A stretch of DNA of 64,000 nucleotides, taken from contig JAOULC010000017.1 in the NCBI GenBank assembly GCA_029882215.1, positions 1 to 64,000 of the forward strand. The letters are read 5' to 3'. The notes beneath the pieces were generated by a model. That model had not been told where the DNA came from. It did not search any database and worked only from the letters and a program-made list of their open reading frames with translations. The DNA comes from Gammaproteobacteria bacterium (GTDB lineage Bacteria; Pseudomonadota; Gammaproteobacteria; SZUA-229). Each line of letters opens with the position of its first letter. Within the stretch, counting starts at the first letter, position 1. The position numbers were made by a program, and so were the translations under genes. Positions 25,390-32,583 of the stretch are shown here, piece after piece.

Positions 25390-26796
25390 TTAAAGCTTGT
25401 CAGAGGCCTTTAAACCAATCTTGAATTTCTCAAGATAAGCGTTTGGTTGTGAACCGTCATAAACAATGTTATCGATAAAATGCTTCTGTGGTTTTTTAAA
25501 GCCTGTTTCTTTTGCAAAATCAGGGAAGTCCTTTTTCAGTACCTTACCTTCAGCAATCAGCTCTTTAGCAGCCAGCGCATAAATATCCGGGCGATAAACT
25601 TTTTTTGCTGTATCTTTAAACCAGCTGTCTGATTTCTTGTCTGCAATCTGCCCCCAGCGACGCATCTGCGTTAAATACCAGATCGCATCTGAGTAGTACG
25701 GATAGGTTGCGTTATGACGATAGAACACGTTGAAGTCAGGTACTGAGCGTTTATCGCCTTTTTCATATTCAAACGTTCCTGTCATTGAGTTGGCAATCAC
25801 ATCGTAATCTGCACCCACGTACTGAGACTTGGCTAATATCTTCACCGCTTCCGGGCGATTTTTATTGTTATCAGCATCCAGCCATTCTGCTGCACGAATC
25901 AATGCCTTAACCACTTTGATATGTGTGTTCGGATTTTTCTTTGCCCAGTCAGCGCTCACACCAAATACTTTTTCAGGGTTATCTTTCCAGATTTCATAAT
26001 CGGTTACTACAGGAACACCAATGCCTTTAAAGACAGCCTGCTGATTCCACGGCTCACCAACACAGTATCCATCAATTGTTCCGGCTTCCATGGTCGATGG
26101 CATTTGTGGTGGCGGCGTTACCGATAAAAATGTATCTGCTTTAATCTTGCCGCTGGTGTCACCTTTATGCGGTGCGTAAAAACCCGGGTGAATTCCGCCA
26201 GCTGCTAACCAGTAGCGTAACTCGTAGTTATGCGTCGACACCGGGAAAACCATACCCATGTTAAAAGGCTTGCCTGCATCTTTGTATTGCTCAATCACCG
26301 GTTTTAGTGAGTCGGCTTTAATCGGGTGAACCGGTTTGCCGTTTTCATGCGGGATGTGTTTTTTCATTTCAGCCCAGACTTTATTTGAAACCGTAATCGC
26401 ATTACCGTTCAAATCCATACTGAAAGCGGTTATGATATCCGCCTGTGTTCCGAATCCAATTGTTGCGCCTAAAGGCTGTCCTGCCAACATATGTGCACCA
26501 TCTAGCTCACCGTCGATAACTCTATCCAGCAATACTTTCCAGTTAGCCTGCGGTTCCAGAGTGACGTATAAACCTTCATCCTCAAAAAAGCCTTTTTCAT
26601 AAGCTACAGCTAAAGGTGCCATATCGGTTAATTTAATAAATCCAAATTTTAATTCTTCTTTTTCTGCTTCACCTGTTACTGCCAGTGCGTTTGTTGATAC
26701 TGTGCCGAGCCCCAATGACATTGCCGTTGCTAATAAGGTGTTCCTTAGAACACGTTTTCCCAGGTTAAGATTAAATCGGAGTTTATAAGTTTTCAT
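25390..26796 (-). CDS. nrtA: Nitrate ABC transporter, substrate-binding protein NrtA-like
   Basis: A 468-aa periplasmic binding protein of the NrtA/CmpA family. Signal peptide with basic N-region ([21 protein letters not shown], cleavage after NALA). The body has [22 protein letters not shown] and [17 protein letters not shown], the latter a family hallmark near the anion site. Nitrate is the likely ligand because of NasT and the leader upstream; bicarbonate (CmpA) is the alternative. It heads the transporter operon. No lipobox is seen. Confidence 0.9.
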   Translation of the reverse strand: MKTYKLRFNLNLGKRVLRNTLLATAMSLGLGTVSTNALAVTGEAEKEELKFGFIKLTDMAPLAVAYEKGFFEDEGLYVTLEPQANWKVLLDRVIDGELDGAHMLAGQPLGATIGFGTQADIITAFSMDLNGNAITVSNKVWAEMKKHIPHENGKPVHPIKADSLKPVIEQYKDAGKPFNMGMVFPVSTHNYELRYWLAAGGIHPGFYAPHKGDTSGKIKADTFLSVTPPPQMPSTMEAGTIDGYCVGEPWNQQAVFKGIGVPVVTDYEIWKDNPEKVFGVSADWAKKNPNTHIKVVKALIRAAEWLDADNNKNRPEAVKILAKSQYVGADYDVIANSMTGTFEYEKGDKRSVPDFNVFYRHNATYPYYSDAIWYLTQMRRWGQIADKKSDSWFKDTAKKVYRPDIYALAAKELIAEGKVLKKDFPDFAKETGFKKPQKHFIDNIVYDGSQPNAYLEKFKIGLKASDKL

Positions 26797-26850
26797 TATC
26801 GCCTCTCTATTGCCGTTTCAAAACTTCAGTTTGTCGGCCCCAAAAGGTGC

Positions 26851-26922
26851 CCATACGCGAGGCAAACAATCCCTGTGTATGGACGCCTTCGTCCGTTAAT
26901 TCAGGCTTCCCGCCACTGGGAA
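26851..26922 (-). promoter_or_regulatory. Two-hairpin ANTAR (NasT) leader of nrtA mRNA
   Basis: In the nrtA 5' untranslated RNA (minus strand) TTCCC-AGTGGC-GGGAA forms a stem with a six-base loop having A at position 1 and G at position 4, as described for ANTAR-bound RNAs. Twelve bases on, GGAC-GAAGGC-GTCC forms a second hexaloop stem, with G at both positions 1 and 4. A longer stem follows (CCATACAC pairing with GCGTATGG) and then CCTTTT, a weak candidate attenuator. NasT just upstream carries an ANTAR domain, so antitermination of nrtABD when nitrate is present is the expected logic. Confidence 0.75.
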
Positions 26923-27141
26923 ACTATCAATTCTTTATATTGTTATTTCTATTCGTGCAATGGCTATGCCAATAATTAAACCAATATTATTGCTCACAGA
27001 ATCAATTACTTAAGATTATTTAATATACATGAGAGGGTTAAGGGAGATATTTTTCGTGCATCATCACAGAGCATTTGTATTTATTTTAGTGCTGCAATTG
27101 AGGGCATTTACTGACTTTAACCACAGAATATAATATAAGAA

Positions 27142-27756
27142 CTAACAATTACTTTGTAACGAGCCAAATATTTCTGAAAGCTCGATGACATTGACAGCGA
27201 CATCAATCAGTTTTTTATTCTGTTCCATTGCCACTTTGCGAATCGATTGATAGGCCTGGTCTTCGCTGATGTTTCGCTGCTGCATTAAAATGCCTTTAGC
27301 GCGCTCTATGACTTTACGTTCATTCAGGCATTTTTTCGTTTCTCTCAGTTCGTGGCGTAGTGACAAAGCATCCAAAAAGCGTTCTATCGATAATTCAATA
27401 ATCGGTCTGATTTTTCTGCTGCTAATGCCATCGATGATAAAAGCCCCTACACCGGCTTTCACAGCTCTTTTTATTATTTTTGTTTCGGCGACTTCTGTGA
27501 AAAATACGACGGGTTTAGGGCATTCCTCGTTCACTTTAGTCAGGCGGTCAAAGATCAGATCATCTGGTGACCCCATAGCTATCACCAGCACATCGGGACG
27601 ATACTGCTGAATACTAGAAATAAGATCATCATATGAGACACTACAGATGACTTCAAAACCCTCATTATATAAAGATTCGACCAGCATCCCGTTGCTTACT
27701 GTGAGCTTTTCAATTAGCATAACTCTTAACTTATCCGGCACTATTTTGATCACCAC
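27142..27756 (-). CDS. nasT: NasT-type ANTAR antiterminator with degenerate receiver
   Basis: A 204-aa protein: pseudo-receiver domain followed by a C-terminal ANTAR RNA-binding domain (LNERKVIERAKGILMQQRNISEDQAYQSIRKVAMEQNKKLIDVA). The usual phospho-Asp is absent: PDVLVIAMGSPDD has Ala where the canonical strand ends in Asp. NasT proteins are normally held by the nitrate sensor NasS and freed on nitrate binding; no nasS gene lies next to it here. The start is GTG with no clear ribosome site, so a low level is likely. It is upstream of and co-oriented with nrtABD. Confidence 0.88.
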   Translation of the reverse strand: MVIKIVPDKLRVMLIEKLTVSNGMLVESLYNEGFEVICSVSYDDLISSIQQYRPDVLVIAMGSPDDLIFDRLTKVNEECPKPVVFFTEVAETKIIKRAVKAGVGAFIIDGISSRKIRPIIELSIERFLDALSLRHELRETKKCLNERKVIERAKGILMQQRNISEDQAYQSIRKVAMEQNKKLIDVAVNVIELSEIFGSLQSNC

Positions 27757-28449
27757 TGTTTGTATTCGCTATGACCAATGCAAACATAGTGCCAAATGAT
27801 TCCTGTGATTTACTCGCGGACAGGGACTCGCTATTGTTCTTAGCAATGCTTTAGCAGCAAGATTTCATGCAATGAATTTTTTATGGTAACGCATTAAGCT
27901 GACTTCTCCTTGCGGACTCAAGGCAAAAGACCATGCTAATTCTCAACGTCATTCTAGCGCTGATCCACGTTTGCAACGTCTGATCGTTCCTATCATTCGC
28001 TGCAAACGCAAGTGAGCTGTACTGAATTTTGCACTAATCAGGAATTAGTCGCAGCTAATTCCGTCCTAATTCTGTCCTATATTTATTTATTAGGCTGCGG
28101 CTATTTAAAATCATTGCATTTTAATCTTTTACACATACAATACACGCGTGACAAAACTGTAACATGTTTGTCACACAGTTGGATAAAGGCAGCTCTGCTC
28201 GAAAGTCAGATACGCAAAACTACCAGTCTAAAAGCCATATTGGCTCATGATCGTGGGGTTACCGGACAGTCAGTATTACTGTAGTCAGATTCATGGCTCC
28301 AGTCCTTTTGTCTTCAGTGTTAGTTATAACACCTGCCTTCCTCCTATTAATTGCTTATAGAAGCGTGTACCACCTCGCCCGGCAACCCTTCGATGCCATC
28401 GATAAGCTACTTGAAATTTGGTTTACCTAGCATTAAGGCAGAAATTGTA
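27757..28449. promoter_or_regulatory. Divergent control region of nasT/nrt and the GTPase-globin cluster
   Basis: Nearly 700 bases with no convincing gene. It holds several perfect dyads: cgtttgca/tgcaaacg (27968-28008), ggaattag-tcgcag-ctaattcc (28041-28062), gtgacaaa/tttgtcac (28148-28174) and gtgtta-gtta-taacac (28317-28332). The track ORF 28012-28284 crosses two of these and shows no domain. This amount of structure suggests several regulators act here. Confidence 0.5.
28148..28174. promoter_or_regulatory. GTGACAAA-N11-TTTGTCAC palindrome
   Basis: A perfect 8-bp inverted repeat about 280-300 bases upstream of the first gene of the GTPase-globin cluster. Length and symmetry suit a dimeric helix-turn-helix regulator. 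It does not match the FNR/Dnr box TTGAT-N4-ATCAA. Confidence 0.4.
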
Positions 28450-29076
28450 ATGTCGGCTCAAATCTACGATCCAAATCTATCAGCTGATGATACTTTCTCA
28501 GCCGAGAATTATTTCATACACATCATTAAACGAGCGGTAAAAAACGCCCAGAATATACATGTTAATTTACCCGGGCAGGGACATATCAATATATTAGCCA
28601 GCGCAGGTGAATATTTTAATTATACCGATGATATAGAATTATTTTGTAAAGCAGATATCTCCGATTTCAAAGTCACCGTACTGAATAAAAATGACAGTAC
28701 AGCCGGTGATGATATTGGCCGTAATATTGACGAATTAATGTGGATAGCAGGCTTTCATGCATCTGACGGCCGGCTGATGGAAGGCTGTTTTCGCGATGAT
28801 GTTGTAGAGCTAATGCACTGGCCAAACTTAACCAGATTACCGAGCACGCCAAACACTATGCGTATTGCTTCACTGTTATCGCACCATCCTACATCGATTA
28901 CATTAGCCCAGCGATTTTTAAAAGTTGATAAAACCGAAGCTTACCAGTTTTATAGTGCTGCCCGCTGTGCCGGTCTGGCACGTGCTGTTAACCGCACTCC
29001 GCAGGAACCCTCTCTAAAGCCTCATCGAAATCAGGCTTTATTAAGCCTGTTGTTAAATAAAATTTCACGAATATAG
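28450..29076 (+). CDS. Uncharacterised first protein of GTPase/roadblock cluster
   Basis: I do not recognise this protein. The ORF track starts at 28351, but MSAQIYDPNLSADDTFSAE from the ATG at 28450, with AAGG upstream, is the more natural N-terminus (208 aa). No membrane segment or signal peptide. The N-terminal half seems alpha/beta (IHVNLPGQGHINILASAGEYF); the C-terminal half (NTMRIASLLSHHPTSITLAQRFLKVDKTEAYQFYSAARCAGLA) looks like a helix-turn-helix or winged-helix module. It precedes the GTPase gene with an intervening gap of only 14 bases, so a role as its partner or adaptor is likely. Confidence 0.7.
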   Translation: MSAQIYDPNLSADDTFSAENYFIHIIKRAVKNAQNIHVNLPGQGHINILASAGEYFNYTDDIELFCKADISDFKVTVLNKNDSTAGDDIGRNIDELMWIAGFHASDGRLMEGCFRDDVVELMHWPNLTRLPSTPNTMRIASLLSHHPTSITLAQRFLKVDKTEAYQFYSAARCAGLARAVNRTPQEPSLKPHRNQALLSLLLNKISRI

Positions 29077-29090
29077 GCAAAGGATTTCTC

Positions 29091-29624
29091 ATGGAACACA
29101 AGATTATATTTACCGGCCCGGTTGGCGCTGGAAAAACCACAGCGATATCCAGTATAAGTGATATACCGGTAGTTAAAACAGAAGCCAATGCATCGGATGA
29201 GGTAGCACTTCGCAAATCAAATACAACCGTTGCAATGGATTACGGTATTCTGAACCTGGATGAGAATGCAAAAATTCATTTATATGGCACACCGGGACAG
29301 GAACGCTTTAGCTTTATGTGGGACATCCTGACCGTTGGCGGCGTCGGCTTAATTTTAATGCTGGACAATGCACGTGAAGATCCGATCAAAGACATGGAGT
29401 TTTTTCTGGAAGCGTTTAAACCCTTCATTGAAAAAAACGGGGTTGTTATTGGCGTAACACGTACCGATATCAGTCCAAGACCTGGTCTCTATACCTTTCA
29501 TAAAAAATTATATGAATTAAAAATGAACGTCCCAATATTTGAAGTTGATGCGCGCGACAGAGGCGATGTTAAAACATTATTACTGGGTTTGCTGTCTGTA
29601 CTTGATCCCGGACTAAAACGGTAA
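29091..29624 (+). CDS. Small Ras-like GTPase (COG2229/MglA-like)
   Basis: A 177-aa P-loop GTPase with all motifs readable: G1 GPVGAGKTT near residue 9, switch regions with DYGILNL, G3 YGTPGQERF near 64, and G4 GVTRTDIS. G4 has Arg where Lys is normal (TKxD/NKxD), which may weaken guanine specificity. Bacterial members of this family work with roadblock/LC7 proteins that act as GTPase-activating or scaffolding partners, as MglA with MglB in Myxococcus polarity. Four roadblock-like genes follow in the same cluster. Soluble, no lipid anchor seen. Confidence 0.9.
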   Translation: MEHKIIFTGPVGAGKTTAISSISDIPVVKTEANASDEVALRKSNTTVAMDYGILNLDENAKIHLYGTPGQERFSFMWDILTVGGVGLILMLDNAREDPIKDMEFFLEAFKPFIEKNGVVIGVTRTDISPRPGLYTFHKKLYELKMNVPIFEVDARDRGDVKTLLLGLLSVLDPGLKR

Positions 29625-29638
29625 TTGTGAATACTATT

Positions 29639-30967
29639 ATGAAAAGTATTGATACATCGTTATCGACTGTTCTGCGACTTAAAAACTTTGGCGCCTCTTT
29701 CGGTGACAAAATTATTTTAAGCGATGTTAATTTAAATATTTTAGAGCGTGGTGTCTTTGTCCTTTTAGGACCGAGCGGCACCGGAAAATCCACTTTACTG
29801 CGCTCAATAGCCGGATTAAATGAAACAAACCCGTCGTTTCGTACCTGGGGTAATGCCTATTACCTGGGTAAGGAGCTCGGCGATGAAAACCGTCCATTAC
29901 TTGTATCACAAAGTGCAAGACTGATGATGGCCAGTATATTTGATAACGTCGTACACCATCTTTCAGAAAGAGATAATCTGACATTAAAACAACAACGGGA
30001 TCTGGCAGTAAGACTGCTTGAACAGGCCGGACTTAGTGAACTTAATGATGCATTAGATGATAGTGTGATGAGTCTAACACTTGCCCAGCAAAGACATCTG
30101 GCTATATTGAGACTGACAGCAGCCAGTCCGAAGTTATTGTGTCTTGACGAGCCAACAACGGGTATTTCAGACACTGAGGCAGCGGCATTGTTGACATATA
30201 TAAAAAATGAAAGTCAGAGACGGGCAATATTAATTGTACTACACAACCTCGAACAGGCTAAATCATTAAGTGGCCATACTGCATTACTCGCAGGCGGGTA
30301 TATACAGGAAGTTCAGGACACAGATAATTTTATTAATTCACCAAAATCGGAACACGCTAAACAATGGGTTAAGCTAGGTTCATGTAATGTACCGTCCCCC
30401 GATGCACTGGCTGAAAACCTGGCTGATGATGTAACACCGCCGCCACCGTTACCGACGATTGTTCAATATGCACCCAGTGAAAGCTTTGGGCCAAGAGGTT
30501 TTTTATGGCTCAAGCGTGGACTTCTTGCTGGCACACCGCTTCCCGGTGTTTTTCACGATATTGAATATGATATGCAGATGCTTAAGAAAGTTGGTGTTAC
30601 CACACTGATTACTTTAATGACAAAGCCTGTCAATCAGACTGTACTGGATAAATTTTCTGTTAAAAGTATCTGGCACTCCATTAAAGATATGGGAGCGCCT
30701 GATAACGAACAGGCCGTTACCATATGCAGGGAAATTGACCTGGCTATTAACAATAAAGAAGTCGTTGCCGTGCATTGCCGCGCAGGCATGGGGCGAACAG
30801 GAACAATCCTGGCCGCCTACTTAATATGGGAAGGAAGCCCTGCGTTACTGGCACTGGATACTGTCAGAAATATTGAACCCCGATGGGTACAGTCAGAAGA
30901 ACAGGTAAACTTTTTAGAATCTTTTGCCAAGTATTTAGCAAAGGATAAACACAAATTACAAAAATAA
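29639..30967 (+). CDS. ABC-type ATPase fused to a protein tyrosine/dual-specificity phosphatase
   Basis: About 442 aa from ATG 29639 (GTG at 29627 is the alternative). The N-terminal half is an ABC ATPase: Walker A GPSGTGKSTL near residue 45, Q-loop region VSQSARL, Walker B LLCLDEPTTGIS, and H-loop VLHN. The signature motif is altered to SLTLAQQRHLAIL instead of LSGGQ, and no permease gene is near. After a Pro-rich linker (DDVTPPPPLPTI) comes a cysteine phosphatase domain with HCRAGMGRTG (HCX5R) near residue 380 and a candidate general acid in KDMGAPD. A protein with an ATP sensor or switch joined to a phosphatase is unusual; transport seems unlikely. Confidence 0.88.
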   Translation: MKSIDTSLSTVLRLKNFGASFGDKIILSDVNLNILERGVFVLLGPSGTGKSTLLRSIAGLNETNPSFRTWGNAYYLGKELGDENRPLLVSQSARLMMASIFDNVVHHLSERDNLTLKQQRDLAVRLLEQAGLSELNDALDDSVMSLTLAQQRHLAILRLTAASPKLLCLDEPTTGISDTEAAALLTYIKNESQRRAILIVLHNLEQAKSLSGHTALLAGGYIQEVQDTDNFINSPKSEHAKQWVKLGSCNVPSPDALAENLADDVTPPPPLPTIVQYAPSESFGPRGFLWLKRGLLAGTPLPGVFHDIEYDMQMLKKVGVTTLITLMTKPVNQTVLDKFSVKSIWHSIKDMGAPDNEQAVTICREIDLAINNKEVVAVHCRAGMGRTGTILAAYLIWEGSPALLALDTVRNIEPRWVQSEEQVNFLESFAKYLAKDKHKLQK

Positions 30968-31004
30968 ATTATCATGCCATTTACCGAATTGGCGGATAAT
31001 TTTT
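30966..31004 (+). terminator. Weak terminator-like hairpin after the ATPase-phosphatase gene
   Basis: aaattatc...gcc pairs with ggc..gataattt and is followed by tttttg. The stem overlaps the stop codon region. It may lower rather than stop expression of the downstream roadblock genes. Confidence 0.45.
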
Positions 31005-31052
31005 GTAGTAACAAGCAAGACTAAATAACCCCCAACAGAATGAGAGAACAAA

Positions 31053-31460
31053 ATGTCTAATTCATTAGAAAATCAGTTACAACAAGCAATTACTTCAGTT
31101 CCAGAATGCGTGGCATCTGGTTATGTAGATTTAAGCACCGGCATGCTGCTGGGTGTTAAAACAGTAGATTCACACCCTGCTGAAGTACTGGAATTACTGG
31201 CAGCAGCAACTGCTGATATGTTTCAGGGTTCAAACGTTGTTGCTATCGAAAACATGTTCAAGAAAGCACGTGGCGTTGAAGACGGCAAGCATTACTTTAA
31301 TGAAATGATTGTTAACAGTGACAATCTAATTCACGTATTCATCCGTGGAAAAGTTAACGATGAGCACGTTGTTGCTTTTGTCTGCAGAAAGTCAGCTAAC
31401 TTAGGTATGGCTCTGACTAAAGCACGATCTGCACTGCCAGCTATAGAAGCAGCATTGTAA
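31053..31460 (+). CDS. Roadblock/LC7-like protein 1
   Basis: A 135-aa soluble protein (MSNSLENQLQQAITSVPECVASGYVDLSTGMLLGVKTVDSHPAEVLELLAAATADMF...). The order of a leading amphipathic helix, GYVDLSTGMLLG, a long helix and the repeated short strands up to RGKVNDEHVVAFVCRKSANLGMALTKARSALP suits the roadblock fold, although it is divergent. Roadblock proteins dimerise and bind small GTPases. It has a normal ribosome site (gagagaacaaaatg). Confidence 0.7.
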   Translation: MSNSLENQLQQAITSVPECVASGYVDLSTGMLLGVKTVDSHPAEVLELLAAATADMFQGSNVVAIENMFKKARGVEDGKHYFNEMIVNSDNLIHVFIRGKVNDEHVVAFVCRKSANLGMALTKARSALPAIEAAL

Positions 31461-31470
31461 AATAGTTTTA

Positions 31471-31556
31471 TGCAAGTCTTTTATGATACTCATTTAAGAC
31501 TTGCATATTGATATTATGAAATTCCTCATGCGTAGATATTTCATAATATCAATATG
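31471..31556 (+). promoter_or_regulatory. Twin perfect hairpins covering the start of roadblock gene 2
   Basis: Two adjacent perfect inverted repeats: tgcaagtctt/aagacttgca (10 bp, 15-base loop) and catattgatattatgaaat/atttcataatatcaatatg (19 bp, 15-base loop, 31504-31556). The 3' arm of the second contains the ATG of roadblock gene 2. As mRNA this would hide the start codon; no ribosome site is present before that ATG. Neither stem has a T-run, so these are not ordinary terminators. Temperature, processing or a ligand could control opening. Confidence 0.8.
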
Positions 31557-31976
31557 GCTACAACACTGGAGACTGGTTTGGAATATTTAGACAACAATGA
31601 TGTGAAAAGTAAAGCTCTTCGTCCTATTTTACGTGCATTTAACGGCTCATCAAATGAAATAGAAGCCTCTGCTGTGATTACCAGTGATGGTTTTACACTT
31701 GCATGGGTTCTGGATGCTAATGTTGATCAGGACCGCTATGGTGCAATGTGTGCTTCACTACTCGCCTTATCAAATCGTGCAGCACAGGAAATAGCAAGAG
31801 GAAAATTAAAACAAGTGATGATTGAGGGTGAAAACGGTTCAATGTTACTGGTACAGGCAGGTGATGACACAGTGCTGGCACTGGCAGCCAAATCAACTGC
31901 TAACATGGGCATGATATTTATAGATGCCAGAAAAACTGCACAAAAAATCAAAGAAGCATTAGATGCATTTAACTAG
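31554..31976 (+). CDS. Roadblock/LC7 domain protein 2
   Basis: A 140-aa protein with a clear roadblock domain: ASAVITSDGFTLAWVLDANVDQDRYGAMCASLLALSNRAAQEIARGKLKQVMIEGENGSMLLVQAGDDTVLALAAKSTANMGMIF. It is closely similar in pattern to roadblock protein 4 (ATTDGLTMA / DPDQVGAMCSEL). The annotated ATG lies in a 19-bp hairpin; an in-frame TTG at 31578 with GGAG six bases upstream is an alternative start that would leave the domain whole. Expected partner of the cluster GTPase. Confidence 0.85.
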   Translation: MATTLETGLEYLDNNDVKSKALRPILRAFNGSSNEIEASAVITSDGFTLAWVLDANVDQDRYGAMCASLLALSNRAAQEIARGKLKQVMIEGENGSMLLVQAGDDTVLALAAKSTANMGMIFIDARKTAQKIKEALDAFN

Positions 31977-32142
31977 AGCATCTGGTCCTGAACCTGCTGA
32001 CAAAACCGCCTGCATTAAACACGGTGATGAAGGTCACAGGCATTTAAAACGCATAGGTATATGGAGCTTTGCTTTTTTTGCAACTAAAGGCCTACTCTGG
32101 ATCATCATTAGTTTCTCCGTGTATCTTGGCACTACCGAATAA
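31963..32142 (+). CDS. Small single-pass membrane protein, 59 aa
   Basis: Too short for the ORF track. It begins at an ATG within the last codons of roadblock gene 2 (14-base overlap) and reads MHLTRASGPEPADKTACIKHGD, then GHRHLKRIGIWSFAFF and a hydrophobic KGLLWIIISFSVYLG before the stop. The sequence predicts a basic cytoplasmic stretch followed by one membrane helix. Frame overlap with the upstream gene, membrane-helix composition and short distance to the next gene (27 bases) argue for a real gene. It might anchor the complex to the membrane; this is inference. Confidence 0.6.
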   Translation: MHLTRASGPEPADKTACIKHGDEGHRHLKRIGIWSFAFFATKGLLWIIISFSVYLGTTE

Positions 32143-32169
32143 TATAATATACATACAAGAGGCTCTGGT

Positions 32170-32544
32170 ATGTCTGTACGTAGCGATGTTGATTGCAATA
32201 AAGGCAGGGAGATCGGCTGTCAAACCTATTGTTGCCGGCTATTAATCCGCCTTGAACCGGAAGAAAGAATACCTCAAAAAAACGGTTTACCGTCTCCTAG
32301 TTTTGTCGAAAAAAACGAAAGTGGCTATTGCATACACCTTGATCGGGAAAATAATTTATGTGACATCTGGCATACGAGACCTAAAGTTTGCCGGCAATAC
32401 AGCTGCAATACAGACCCGCTGCTTCAGATAGCGCTGAGAGAACCGGTTACCTCTATGGTCGCACTGGTAAAGAGAGAACAAACACTGTTTATTCCCAAAG
32501 AAAAATTCATACAGATACCGTGCTGCGGTGATGATGAGTTATAA
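32170..32544 (+). CDS. YkgJ-family Cys-cluster protein
   Basis: A 124-aa protein with the YkgJ (CxxxxxxxCxxxCC) pattern: CNKGREIGCQTYCCRL near residue 9, then YCIHLDRENNLCDIWHTRPKVCRQYSCN. The cysteines likely bind zinc or an Fe-S cluster. Many YkgJ proteins sit near redox or radical enzymes, but no mechanism is settled. The neighbouring ferredoxin/globin protein makes a redox-linked metal role plausible. Confidence 0.82.
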   Translation: MSVRSDVDCNKGREIGCQTYCCRLLIRLEPEERIPQKNGLPSPSFVEKNESGYCIHLDRENNLCDIWHTRPKVCRQYSCNTDPLLQIALREPVTSMVALVKREQTLFIPKEKFIQIPCCGDDEL

Positions 32545-32583
32545 ACAATTAACAACTTATTTAACTCGAATAGATGATCAATT

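Noticed and set aside
23378-26796. Taurine/sulfonate transporter instead of nitrate
   Set aside because: The binding protein has NrtA/CmpA landmarks and the operon carries an ANTAR leader with NasT upstream, which favours nitrate.
27968-28008. cgtttgca/tgcaaacg dyad as a terminator
   Set aside because: Stem arms are 25 bases apart and no T-run follows; kept only as part of the regulatory region description.
28012-28284. 90-aa plus-strand ORF in the nasT/GTPase intergenic region
   Set aside because: Crosses two perfect dyads, has no recognisable domain and poor start context; better read as regulatory DNA.
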